This document shows, piece after piece, positions 39,201 to 48,552 of a stretch of 64,000 nucleotides of DNA. The notes below the pieces were generated by a model. The model had not been told where the DNA came from. It searched no databases and saw only the letters and a list, made by a program, of their open reading frames with translations. Position numbers and translations under genes: made by a program. This stretch comes from JAJPKK01 sp963844635. GTDB lineage: Bacteria > Pseudomonadota > Alphaproteobacteria > Rhizobiales > Xanthobacteraceae. The number at the start of each line of letters is the position of its first letter. The first letter of the stretch is position 1. Location of the stretch: assembly GCA_963844635.1 (NCBI GenBank), contig CAWJPD010000003.1, positions 372,001-436,000 of the forward strand. Direction: 5' to 3'.

Positions 39201-39774
39201 GGCGCCGGGCAAGTCCGGATTGGCCGAAGCCGTCGCGCGCTATCTGTTCAAGCTGATGGCGTATAAGGACGAGTACGAAGTGGCGCGCCTCTTTGCCGAT
39301 CCGGCATTTTTACGGCAGGTGGGGAGTGAGGTGGATGTCGTTACCGATGAGGCGGCGGGAGGAAAAGGGCCGCGCCTAAGATTTCACCTCGCGCCGCCGC
39401 TGTTTGCGCGCACCGACAAGGTGACTGGCGAGCCGCGCAAGATGACCCTCGGCCCGTGGATGATGGGCGTCTTCCGCGTGTTGGCGAGATTCAAGTTTTT
39501 ACGCGGAACGCCGCTTGACCCGTTCGGCCATACGCACGAGCGCAAGCTCGAGCGGCAACTCGTTCACGACTACGAGGCCGTGCTCGACGGGATTTTGGCA
39601 AAGCTTTCGCCCGACAATCACCATCTGGCGGTCGGCCTTGCGGCCATCCCGGAGAAGATCCGCGGCTTCGGGCATGTCAAGCTGCGTCATCTCAAGGCGG
39701 CGAAAGCCGACGAAGCGGCGCTGCTCGACCAGTTCCGCTCAGACGCTGCGCCGCTGTTGAAGGCGGCAGAATAG
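36261..39774 (+). CDS. Indolepyruvate ferredoxin oxidoreductase, fused subunits (one frameshift)
   Basis: About 1,170 residues. The N-terminal pyruvate-oxidoreductase-like part is FVTGFQALVRLTLMQKERD with GYRGSPLGTLDQQFQRAG. A TPP-binding region follows (YFCSGCPHNTST, GIGCHYMAQWM, GGEGANWIGEAPF, FQNLGDGTYNHSGSL), then a ferredoxin-like cluster site (CEGCGDCGVKSNC, C...CVKGFCPSF) and a C-terminal gamma-type domain (VTGIGGTGIVTIGAILGMAA). The enzyme oxidatively decarboxylates aryl-2-oxo acids to aryl-acetyl-CoA with ferredoxin. Near 36996 a base is missing; either side is continuous (GGLNIRLNDIDS and GQEARLHDFKRDAMLAF). The ATG at 36261 matches the family start MSLKPVSLDDKYDL. Its stop abuts the convergent dehalogenase stop. 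Confidence 0.93.
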
Positions 39775-40491
39775 CTACGACCCGCTCGGCGCCGGCGAAG
39801 CGGGCGTCGCGACCCCGACGAGTGACAGAAGGCCGTCGAGCGTTGCGATCTCTGCGGCGAGCACCCCGGGCAGCCGCTCGCGTGGCGCCCCGCCGCGATT
39901 GCACCACACCGCTTGCATGCCGAAGGCCGCCGCTGCTTGGGCATCCCAGCCGTTCGAAGACACGAACGCGATCGCGCCAGCCGCGCAGCCGAACTGGTCG
40001 ACGGCAAGCTGATAGACCGCGGCTGCCGGCTTGAACACGCCGGCCGTCTCGACCGAGAGCACCGCTTCGAAGACGTCGCCAAGCTTTGCCGTCGCGATCG
40101 CGGCGTCAAGCATGGCGGGCGTGCCATTCGAGAGGATCGCCAGATGGAGGCCGGCGCGCCGCAGGTCGGCGAGCACACCGGGCGTTTCCGGATAGCAGTC
40201 GAGCGCACGGTAAAGCGTCATCAGCCGTTCGCGCAACGCAGGTTCGCGGCGCTGGAATTTCTCCAGAACGAAGTCGAGCGCATCTCCGGTCACCTGCCAG
40301 AAATCGGCGTGCAGCCCCTGCGCTGCGCGCAGCCAAGTGTATTGCAGCTGCTTGTCGCGCCACAGCGCCGCCACCGGCTCCGTAAGGTCGCCCAGCAAGT
40401 CGCTGCAGGAACGTGCCGCGGAGGCGACATCGAACAGCGTGCCATAGGCATCGAATACGCATGCCTCGATGCCGGTCAGCCGATCCCGCAT
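39775..40491 (-). CDS. (S)-2-haloacid dehalogenase-like HAD hydrolase
   Basis: 238 residues from the ATG at 40491 (GGAGGG upstream). The HAD nucleophile motif is CVFDAYGTLFDV, motif II is LAILSNGTP, motif III Lys lies in GVFKPAAAVYQLAVDQFG, and motif IV is AFVSSNGWDAQAAAAFGM. These match L-2-haloacid dehalogenases, which release halide from 2-halo-carboxylates through an aspartyl ester. RAAQGLHADFWQVTGDALDF matches the cap. Activity is plausible; HAD proteins of this type also act on other small acids. The stop codon abuts the indolepyruvate oxidoreductase stop with no base between. Confidence 0.88.
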   Translation of the reverse strand: MRDRLTGIEACVFDAYGTLFDVASAARSCSDLLGDLTEPVAALWRDKQLQYTWLRAAQGLHADFWQVTGDALDFVLEKFQRREPALRERLMTLYRALDCYPETPGVLADLRRAGLHLAILSNGTPAMLDAAIATAKLGDVFEAVLSVETAGVFKPAAAVYQLAVDQFGCAAGAIAFVSSNGWDAQAAAAFGMQAVWCNRGGAPRERLPGVLAAEIATLDGLLSLVGVATPASPAPSGS

Positions 40492-40520
40492 GCTTCCCTC
40501 CATTGCCCCTCGACCGGCGA

Positions 40521-40553
40521 TCGAAAGTCTGCAACTTTACGGGATCATGCGCT
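40521..40553 (+). repeat. Composite hairpin repeat, solo partial module C
   Basis: CGAAAGTCTGCAACTTTACG then GGATCATGCGCTA. The right end of module C abuts the reverse-strand ahcY stop codon. Modules A and B are missing. Confidence 0.75.
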
Positions 40554-41984
40554 AATAGCGGTAATAGTCGGGTTTGTAGGCCCCTCGACCGGCACGCCGA
40601 TATAGGTCGATTGCTTCGCGTTCATGCGCGTGAGCTTGGCGCCGACCTTATCGAGATGAAGTCGCGCGACCTTTTCGTCGAGGTGCTTGGGAAGCGTATA
40701 GACTTTCCGCTCGTAGCCGCCCTGGTTGGTCCACAGTTCGATCTGCGCCAGCGTCTGGTTGGTGAATGACGCCGACATGACGAAGCTCGGGTGGCCCATC
40801 GCATTTCCCAAATTCACGAGCCGTCCTTCGGACAGCAGCAGGATGCGCTTGCCGTCGGGGAATTCGATTTCGTCGACCTGGGGCTTGACGTTGTGCCAGC
40901 GCATGTTGCGGAGCGCCGCGATCTGGATTTCGCTGTCGAAATGACCGATGTTGCAGACGATCGCGCGGTCCTTCATTTCGCGCATGTGCTCGATGGTGAT
41001 GACGTCGATGTTGCCGGTCGCGGTGACGAAGATGTCGGCGCGCGGCGAGGCGTCTTCCATCGTCGTCACCTCGTAGCCTTCCATCGCCGCCTGCAAGGCG
41101 CAGATCGGATCGACCTCGGAAACCATGACGCGGCACCCCGCCTGGCGCAGCGACGCCGCCGATCCCTTGCCGACATCGCCGAAGCCGGCCACCATCGCGA
41201 CCTTGCCGGCCATCATCACGTCGGTGCCGCGGCGGATGCCGTCGACCAGGGATTCCCGGCAGCCATAGAGATTGTCGAATTTCGACTTGGTGACGCTGTC
41301 ATTGACGTTGATGGCCGGCCACAGCAGCGTTCCCTTCTTCTGCATCTCATAAAGCCGGTGCACGCCGGTGGTGGTCTCTTCGGAGACGCCCTTGATGCTT
41401 TCGGCCACCCGGCGATACCAGCCGGGCCGTTCCTTCAGCCGCTTGCCGATCGCGGCGAAAAGAACCTCCTCTTCCTCATTGGCAGGCTTGGTGATGGCAC
41501 CCGTGTCGCCGTTTTCGGCACGCAGCCCCAGATGCACGAGCAACGTGGCGTCGCCGCCATCATCGAGGATCATGTTCGCGGTGCCGCCATCCGCCCATTC
41601 GAAGATGCGGTGCGTATATTCCCAATAGTCTTCCAGGCTCTCGCCTTTCACTGCGAAGACGGGAATCCCGCGCGCGGCCACCGCCGCCGCCGCGTGGTCC
41701 TGCGTCGAATAGATATTGCAGGAAGCCCAGCGCACGTCCGCGCCGAGCGCGGTGAGCGTCTCGATCAGCACCGCCGTCTGGATGGTCATGTGCAGCGAAC
41801 CGGCAATCCGCGCGCCGCGCAACGGCTGTTCGGGGCCGAATTCTTCGCGCGTCGCCATTAGCCCCGGCATTTCCAATTCCGCGATCGCCACTTCCTTGCG
41901 GCCCCATTCCGCGAGGCCAATGTCCTTGACCACGTAGTCGTGGGGAACGGACTTGGCTCGGCTCGGCGTCGGCGACGATGTCAT
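40552..41984 (-). CDS. ahcY: S-adenosylhomocysteine hydrolase (1-base deletion near C terminus)
   Basis: Hydrolyses AdoHcy to adenosine and homocysteine, relieving methyltransferase inhibition; an NAD-dependent tetramer. NAD site GKVAMVAGFGDVGKGSAASL, substrate residues in GSLHMTIQTAVLIETL and GTLLWPAINVNDSVTKSKFD NLYG, and the HFDSEI segment are intact. The ATG at 41984 (AGGAAGG upstream) gives MTSSPTPSRAKSVPHDYVVK. Between 40578 and 40579 one base is missing: the written frame ends TNPTITAISA at 40545, while restoring a base gives YKPDYYRY and a TAG at 40552-40554. That tail supplies the Lys and Tyr that reach the neighbour's NAD, so the deletion would be crippling and is more likely a sequencing error. 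Confidence 0.95.
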
Positions 41985-42044
41985 GGAGGTGCCTTCCTGC
42001 TCTCTTGACTTCGCGTATATCAGCCGCGCCGCACTACCGCAATC

Positions 42045-42066
42045 ACATATAAAGATTTGTTTATGT
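42045..42066. promoter_or_regulatory. Candidate operator upstream of ahcY
   Basis: The imperfect palindrome ACATATAAAGATTTGTTT continues ATGT, 61 bp upstream of the ahcY ATG. It is AT-rich against a GC-rich background. ArsR-family regulators of methyl-cycle genes (SahR type) are known to use AAAG..CTTT-like AT-rich palindromes before ahcY in proteobacteria; assignment here is by analogy. Confidence 0.4.
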
Positions 42067-42163
42067 TCGCCCATGAGACTCGCCCGTTTCATCCTCCGAG
42101 GGTACGTCGGGTCCGCTGCCGCCTAGACTTGCCTGTGGCATCCTTGATTGAAGGGAGACGGAA

Positions 42164-42559
42164 ATGGCGCTGAAGAAATCATTTATCGAGCCGTCCTGGG
42201 AAGCGAAGTACTCCTACTCGCCCGCCGTCGTCACTGAGGGCGGCAAGACCATATGGTTGGCGGGCCATGTCGGATTTGTCGATGACGCCGGAGCCTCGCT
42301 TGCCGGCAATTTTGACGGGCAAACCCGGCAAGCTTTCAGGAATATCGAGAAGACCCTTCAGCGTGCCGGCGGAACGCTGAAAGACATCGTGTGGATGACA
42401 GTCTCCATCTGCGACGGACGCTACTCGCAGCGTTTTACGGACATCCGCAAAGAGATTTATGGGGGATCGTTCCCGGCGAGCACGTTGCTGACGGCCGCTG
42501 CCTTTGCCGTTCCAGAAATCATGGTCGAGATCACGGCAATCGCGGTGGTCGCAGCCTAG
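42164..42559 (+). CDS. RidA/YjgF/UK114 family protein
   Basis: 131 residues, after GGGAGACGGAA. Fold markers: WLAGHVGFVDDAGASLAGNF, QTRQAFRNIEKTLQRAGGTL KDIVWMTV and MVEITAIAVV. RidA enzymes hydrolyse reactive enamines/imines using an Arg in the PAR motif; here the triplet is PAS (SFPASTLL), so the catalytic Arg is replaced while the Glu in VEITAIA stays. This points to a Rid subgroup other than archetypal RidA, with unclear activity. Its TAG stop overlaps the first bases of a composite repeat. Cytoplasmic. Confidence 0.85.
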   Translation: MALKKSFIEPSWEAKYSYSPAVVTEGGKTIWLAGHVGFVDDAGASLAGNFDGQTRQAFRNIEKTLQRAGGTLKDIVWMTVSICDGRYSQRFTDIRKEIYGGSFPASTLLTAAAFAVPEIMVEITAIAVVAA

Positions 42560-42699
42560 AGCGGGATGCGTTCAGTTTGAAAGGTCTCCCGCTCGATTAT
42601 GTTCTGCGCACCCGTCGCGGACTGCGCTCGACAACGGATGCGTGTTGATTTTGCGCATGATCTTGTCCGAAAAGTCTGCAACTTTAAGGGATCATGCGC
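42558..42699 (+). repeat. Composite hairpin repeat, complete A-B-C
   Basis: A well-preserved copy: module A (AGAGCGGGATGCGTTCAG ... CTCCCGCTC), B (GCACCCGTCGCGGACTGCGC ... ACGGATGCGTG) and C (GCGCATGATCTTGTCCGAAA ... GGGATCATGCGC). It begins inside the ridA-like stop codon and runs to 45 bp before the murC stop. Confidence 0.88.
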
Positions 42700-42743
42700 C
42701 AACGTTCTCGGTTGCTGCCGATCGCCCGTCCGCGAGCATCCGC

Positions 42744-44157
<1,414 letters not shown>

Positions 44158-44226
44158 GTCGCCCCCATCCCAGCTCACAAATCGCGGCTTTCGGCATAGC
44201 GCCCGCGGCCAAAGGAAGGAAGGCCG

Positions 44227-44791
44227 AACCGAGCGGATCGCGCGCAAATTCAACTTCGGCGCCGCAGCCCTGCTCGGCAACCGGGACTGCTGCGTCGCAG
44301 TTTTATGCTGTCATTCCGGAGGTGTCGTAGCAAAGCTCGTAGGGTGTGCAAATCGCCCCGCGAGGCGCGGCAGAGTGGCGATGTGCCAAGGGCGATTTTG
44401 CGCACGCGGCCCGCCTCTCCTGCAAAAATCCGGCAAGGTCGCGAACCGAGCGGATCGTGCGCAAATTCGACTTCGGTGCCGCGGCCCCGGTTGGCAACCG
44501 GGACTGCTGCGTCGTAGTTTTATGCTGTCATTCGGGGGTGGAGCGAGCTCGTAGGGTGTGCAAAATCGCCCTGCGAGGCGCAGCAGAGTGGCGCTGTGCC
44601 AAGGGCGATTTTGCGCACGCGCCCGCCCCTCATGCAAAAATCCGGCAATGTCGCGTTATCGGCATCAAAAGATTGAAGGCCGGATCTTCTTCATCACAAT
44701 CAATCCGCAGGGCAAACCGCGTGCGCAAAATCGCTTTGAAGCCAGTGCCGAGTTCAGGCCCTCGCGCGGGCGATTTTGCACACCCTACGAG
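44227..44791. repeat. Two 217-bp tandem repeats with R3-type ends
   Basis: Unit 1 (44227-44443) and unit 2 (44444-44656) align throughout: GAACCGAGCGGATCG, CAACCGGGACTGCTGCGTCG, GTTTTATGCTGTCATTC, CTCGTAGGGTGTGCAAA and TGCAAAAATCCGGCAA. Each holds an R3 left end; the matching inverted end TTTTGCACACCCTACGAG lies at 44774-44791. No gene is recognisable in 44158-44828, although long open frames run through it because of the repeats. Confidence 0.75.
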
Positions 44792-44828
44792 ACCATTTCG
44801 AGATAGTTCGAATCTTCGAAACGCTCAG

Positions 44829-45554
44829 CTACTCCGCGGCGCGCTTGGCGACGCCGATCAGCCGCTCCAGCATCCGCTTGTCGGCTGCCAGCGCGGCGCT
44901 CGCCCCGTCGTAGACGATACGCCCGCGATCCATGATGACGGCGCGCGGCGCGATCGCGAGCGCAAGGCGCGTGTTCTGTTCGACGAGAACCAGCGTGAGC
45001 CTGCGGGTCTGAGCTAGTTGCGTCACCACGCGGGCGAGCTCTTCGACAATGACCGGTGCAAGGCCCTCGGAAGGCTCATCCATCAGCAGCACAGCGGGGT
45101 TTCCGATGAGAGCGCGTGCAATGGCGAGCATCTGTTGCTCGCCGCCGGACAGTTCGTTGCCGCGATGCTGCCGGCGTTCGGCGAGGCGGGGAAACAGGCC
45201 GAGCAGTTCGGTCTTGGTCCATGCCCCGGGACGCGCCGCCACCTCCAGGTTCTCCACCACCGTCAGTGACGGGAACACTTCGCGTTCCTGCGGCACATAG
45301 CCAAGTCCGGCGCGACAGCGCAGATGTACCGCCATTCGCGAGATATCCTTGTCGAAAAGGCGGATCATCCCACCATGCAAGGCGGTATGCCCCATCGCCG
45401 TCGCAAGGAGAGTCGTCTTGCCCACCCCGTTGCGGCCGATGATCGAAACCGCCTCCCCGGGATCAAGCCGCAGCGCGATATCTTCAAGGACGACAGTCTC
45501 GCCGTAGCCGGCCGAGACGCGCTCGAATGCGAGAGCTGGACGTTGTCCGGTCAT
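44829..45554 (-). CDS. livF: Branched-chain amino acid-type ABC transporter ATPase (LivF)
   Basis: 241 residues. Walker A SIIGRNGVGKTTLLATAMG, LivF-type QEREVFPSLTVVENL, signature LSGGEQQMLAIARALI, Walker B AVLLMDEPSEGLAP and switch His replaced by Gln in LVLVEQNTRLAL, as usual for LivF. It energises the LivH/LivM channel in the inner membrane. It overlaps the livG stop by 4 bp (ATGA). Last gene of the transporter operon. Confidence 0.93.
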   Translation of the reverse strand: MTGQRPALAFERVSAGYGETVVLEDIALRLDPGEAVSIIGRNGVGKTTLLATAMGHTALHGGMIRLFDKDISRMAVHLRCRAGLGYVPQEREVFPSLTVVENLEVAARPGAWTKTELLGLFPRLAERRQHRGNELSGGEQQMLAIARALIGNPAVLLMDEPSEGLAPVIVEELARVVTQLAQTRRLTLVLVEQNTRLALAIAPRAVIMDRGRIVYDGASAALAADKRMLERLIGVAKRAAE

Positions 45555-46312
45555 TGGGCGGTTGCCGTTTCGGTGTCGCCGCCGAGATAGACTGCGCGCA
45601 CCCTTTCATCGGCGCGAATCTCGTCGGGTGTCCCTTCGACCAGGACGCTGCCCGCAACCAGCACCGAGATGCGCCGGGCGAAGCGGAACACGACGTCCAT
45701 GTCATGCTCGATGATCAGCACGGCGATCTCCGGATCGAGCCGTTCGATGGCCTCGAGGATGACGTGGCTTTCCGAAGACGGCACGCCCGCCGCCGGTTCG
45801 TCGAGCAGCAGAATCTTCGGACGTTGCGCCAGTGCCATCGCGATTTCGACGAGCCTCTGGCGCCCATAGGGCAATTCGCCGACCCGCCGGAGTGCGACAT
45901 CGGCAAGCGCAAGCCCCTCGAGGTACGTCATCGCCTCATCGATGACAGCGTGGTCGGCGCCGCCGAGCCGCCATACCCGGTTGCAGGTTCGAGTCCGCTC
46001 GCCGACCGAGAGGTAAAGGTTTTCGACCACGGTGAGGCCGCGAAAAAGCTGGTTGATCTGGAACGTACGGGCTATGCCGCGCCGCGCGCGCGAAGACTGC
46101 CGAAGCGGCGTGATATCGGCGCCTTCGAGCAGCACCTTTCCAGAGGACGGCTTCAGCACGCCGGCGATGAGGTTGACGAGCGTCGTCTTGCCGGCCCCGT
46201 TCGGACCAATCAGGGCGTGACGGGCCCCGCGGGGAAGCGTCAGATTGACGTCGCGCGTGACCTGCAGCGCGCCGAAATTCTTACGCAGCGATCTGATTTC
46301 GAGCGCACTCAT
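45551..46312 (-). CDS. livG: Branched-chain amino acid-type ABC transporter ATPase (LivG)
   Basis: 253 residues from the ATG at 46312 (MSALEIRSLRKNFGALQVTR). Walker A ALIGPNGAGKTTLVNLIAG, RARRGIARTFQINQLFRGLT VVENL, Walker B ILLLDEPAAGVPSSE and the switch His in LIIEHDMDVVFRFARRISVL. The usual signature LSYGxQRRLEIARAL is here LPYGRQRLVEIAMALAQ, with LPYG for LSYG; this is common enough in LivG. It overlaps both neighbours by 4 bp, so the three genes are translationally coupled. Confidence 0.92.
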   Translation of the reverse strand: MSALEIRSLRKNFGALQVTRDVNLTLPRGARHALIGPNGAGKTTLVNLIAGVLKPSSGKVLLEGADITPLRQSSRARRGIARTFQINQLFRGLTVVENLYLSVGERTRTCNRVWRLGGADHAVIDEAMTYLEGLALADVALRRVGELPYGRQRLVEIAMALAQRPKILLLDEPAAGVPSSESHVILEAIERLDPEIAVLIIEHDMDVVFRFARRISVLVAGSVLVEGTPDEIRADERVRAVYLGGDTETATAQ

Positions 46313-47538
46313 CGCTTGAGCCGCTTGCGCAGGCGTGTCCCGATTCGCTCGAACAGATCGATGAGGCCGTTGCGTGCCGTGAGCACGGTGACGACGAGCA
46401 ACAGCCCGACGCCGAACTGCCACAGCACCGGGTTCAGCCGCGCAAGATAGTCCTGCACGATGGGGGTCAGCGCGGCGACATTGTCGTGGAGCGCAGGGCT
46501 CAACGGCGCGAGCTTAAGCTGCACCGCCTCGCTCAGGTCGGCAAAGCCCTGCGGCAGGCTCACCTTGGTGAGATAATCCTGCAGCATCATGTAGAGAGCG
46601 ACGCCGACAAAGGCGCCGTAGAGCCGCCCGGCGCCGCCCAGGATCAGCATCACCATCACACCCGCCGAGTAGTCGCTGAAATCAAAGACGCCAAGCGTGA
46701 CGATGCCGTTGGTCTCGGTGAACAGCGCGCCGGCGACACCGGCGACCGCCGCTGCGATCGTGAACGCCGCGACCAGGCGCAGCCGCACCGGTGCGCCGAT
46801 CGCTCTCATCCGCGTGACGTTTTCGCGGATGCCGACCAGCGCCTGTCCGAACGGCGAATGAACGATCTGGCGCAGACAGACAAACAACACGAACAACACG
46901 CCGAGCGCATACAAATAGATGGTTTGGCCATAAAGGTCGTAGTCGAATACTCCGAACACGGGCGAAAACACCAGTCCGGGAATTCCGTCATAACCGCCGG
47001 TAATGTCGCGATAAAGGTTGCCCAGCTCCTGGAGCATGATGGCGATCGCCAGCGTAAGCACCAGCAGCGTCAGGCCGCGATAGCGCAACAGCACCGCGCC
47101 GGAAACGGAGCCAGCGAATGCGGCGACGGCCGCCGCGGCAACCAGGCAGGAGATCGGTTCGTGCCAGTCGGCCCGCGCCGCCAGGAGACCCGCCGTATAG
47201 GCGCCGATGCCGAAGAAGGCCGCGTGCCCCAAGGTGACAATGCCGGCGTAGCCGAGGATCAGATCGAGCGACAGCGCGAACAGCGTCATGACCAGGATCT
47301 GGCTGCCGAAGGTCAGCCGGTCGGGAAACGCGAAATAGGCGCCGACCGCCAGAATCCAGGGCAATGTCTCGACGAGACGAAAGCGGCGACGTCTCGCAAA
47401 CCAGGCGATCGCCTCCGTGCGCGCCGAGATGGTTTTCTGCGGCTGGCCTGGGGAGACGCGGGAGGCCGCAGCGTCGTCGACATCAGCGGCGGCACCGGTG
47501 CGCGCATCCGCCGGTCCTGGCGTGCTAGTCGCGGCCAT
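46309..47538 (-). CDS. livM: Branched-chain amino acid-type ABC transporter permease (LivM)
   Basis: 409 residues from the ATG at 47538, which overlaps livH by 14 bp; an upstream open stretch lacks permease likeness. After a polar N-terminal region of about 50 residues come eight to ten membrane segments (ILAVGAYFAFPDRL, ILVMTLFALSLDLILGYAGI VTLGHAAFFGIGAYTAG, LTLLVLTLAIAIMLQELGNL). The cytoplasmic EAA-like loop is FGQALVGIRENVTRMRAIG. The C-terminal portion contains a non-membrane insert (LTKVSLPQGFADLSEAVQLK) before the last helix. It forms the translocation path with LivH. Confidence 0.9.
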   Translation of the reverse strand: MAATSTPGPADARTGAAADVDDAAASRVSPGQPQKTISARTEAIAWFARRRRFRLVETLPWILAVGAYFAFPDRLTFGSQILVMTLFALSLDLILGYAGIVTLGHAAFFGIGAYTAGLLAARADWHEPISCLVAAAAVAAFAGSVSGAVLLRYRGLTLLVLTLAIAIMLQELGNLYRDITGGYDGIPGLVFSPVFGVFDYDLYGQTIYLYALGVLFVLFVCLRQIVHSPFGQALVGIRENVTRMRAIGAPVRLRLVAAFTIAAAVAGVAGALFTETNGIVTLGVFDFSDYSAGVMVMLILGGAGRLYGAFVGVALYMMLQDYLTKVSLPQGFADLSEAVQLKLAPLSPALHDNVAALTPIVQDYLARLNPVLWQFGVGLLLVVTVLTARNGLIDLFERIGTRLRKRLKR

Positions 47539-48388
47539 AGAGCCCGGCCGGCTTGACGAGCAGGACCACCACAGCGACGGCATAGATGATGAAACCGCCG
47601 ACGCTCGCGTAAAGATATTTGCCGGCGGTATCCGACATGCCAAGGATCACCGCCGCGGCGAGCGTTCCCTTGAAACTGCCGAGGCCGCCCACCGCTACGA
47701 CGAGCAGGAAATAGACGAGATAGACGAGGGCGAAGCTCGGGTTGAGGCCGAACAATTGGATGGCGAGGCCGCCGCCAAGCGCGGCAAGACCGGAGCCCAC
47801 GGCGAAGCTGATCGTAAACAGCCGGTCGACGTCGATGCCGATCGATTGCGCCATACGCCGATTGTCGACCGCCGCGCGGATTTTTGCGCCGATATTGGTG
47901 CGTTCGAAAGCATACCACAGGACCGCGGTCAGCACGCAGCCGACCGCAATGACAAACAAGCGGTAGACCGGAAAGCTGCGCAAGCCGGTTTCGATCTGTC
48001 CGGTAAGATAGCCCGGCAGCCGCACCGCCTGCGGCGAGGGCCCGTAGATAACGGTGTAAACCGCGACGGCCATGAAGGTGAGGCCGATCGTGAGCAGCAC
48101 CTGGTCGAGTTCGCTCGCCCGGTAGAGCCGGAGATATAGCAGGCGCTCGAAGACGACGCTCGCCGCCGCAACGGCAAGGAAAGTCACGACCAGCGCCAAT
48201 GGAAAGGGCAGGCTGGCGGTCAGGGTCAACACCAGATAGCCGCCCGCCATCGCAAACGCGCCATGCGCGAGGTTGACGACGCCCATCATCCCCATCGTGA
48301 TCGAAAGGCCTACCGACACGATGAAGAGGAACATCGCGTAGGCGAGGCCGTCGAACAAAATGCTGACGATGCTGCTGATGATCGGCAC
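47525..48388 (-). CDS. livH: Branched-chain amino acid-type ABC transporter permease (LivH)
   Basis: 287 residues, nearly all membrane helices. Typical LivH segments: FDGLAYAMFLFIVSVGLSIT MGMMGVVNLAHGAFAMAGGY, FERTNIGAKIRAAVDNRRMA QSIGID (EAA loop) and VAVGGLGSFKGTLAAAVILG. Intact. A composite repeat (A-C) lies between this gene and the upstream binding-protein gene, which may tune expression of receptor versus channel. Confidence 0.93.
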   Translation of the reverse strand: MPIISSIVSILFDGLAYAMFLFIVSVGLSITMGMMGVVNLAHGAFAMAGGYLVLTLTASLPFPLALVVTFLAVAAASVVFERLLYLRLYRASELDQVLLTIGLTFMAVAVYTVIYGPSPQAVRLPGYLTGQIETGLRSFPVYRLFVIAVGCVLTAVLWYAFERTNIGAKIRAAVDNRRMAQSIGIDVDRLFTISFAVGSGLAALGGGLAIQLFGLNPSFALVYLVYFLLVVAVGGLGSFKGTLAAAVILGMSDTAGKYLYASVGGFIIYAVAVVVLLVKPAGLYGRD

Positions 48389-48399
48389 GCGCCCCCGCT

Positions 48400-48500
48400 A
48401 GAGCGGGATGCGTTCAGATTGAATCGCTTCCCCCTCGCTTGCCTTTGATTTTCCGCATGATCTTTGTCCGAAAAGTCTGCAACTCTTCGGGGTCATGCGC
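48400..48500 (+). repeat. Composite hairpin repeat, A-C (no B)
   Basis: GAGCGGGATGCGTTCAGATT ... CCCCCTCG, then CGCATGATCTTTGTCCGAAA ... GGTCATGCGC. Lies in the gap between the binding-protein stop and the livH start, inside what is otherwise one operon. Confidence 0.82.
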
Positions 48501-48552
48501 GAGGCGGCCGAGGAAGCGGTCCGCCATTAAGCCGTCATGATGCCAATGCCGG

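Noticed and set aside
44346..45017. Open frame across the 217-bp repeats
   Set aside because: It repeats itself with the DNA repeat, lacks a ribosome-binding site and runs into the antisense of livF.
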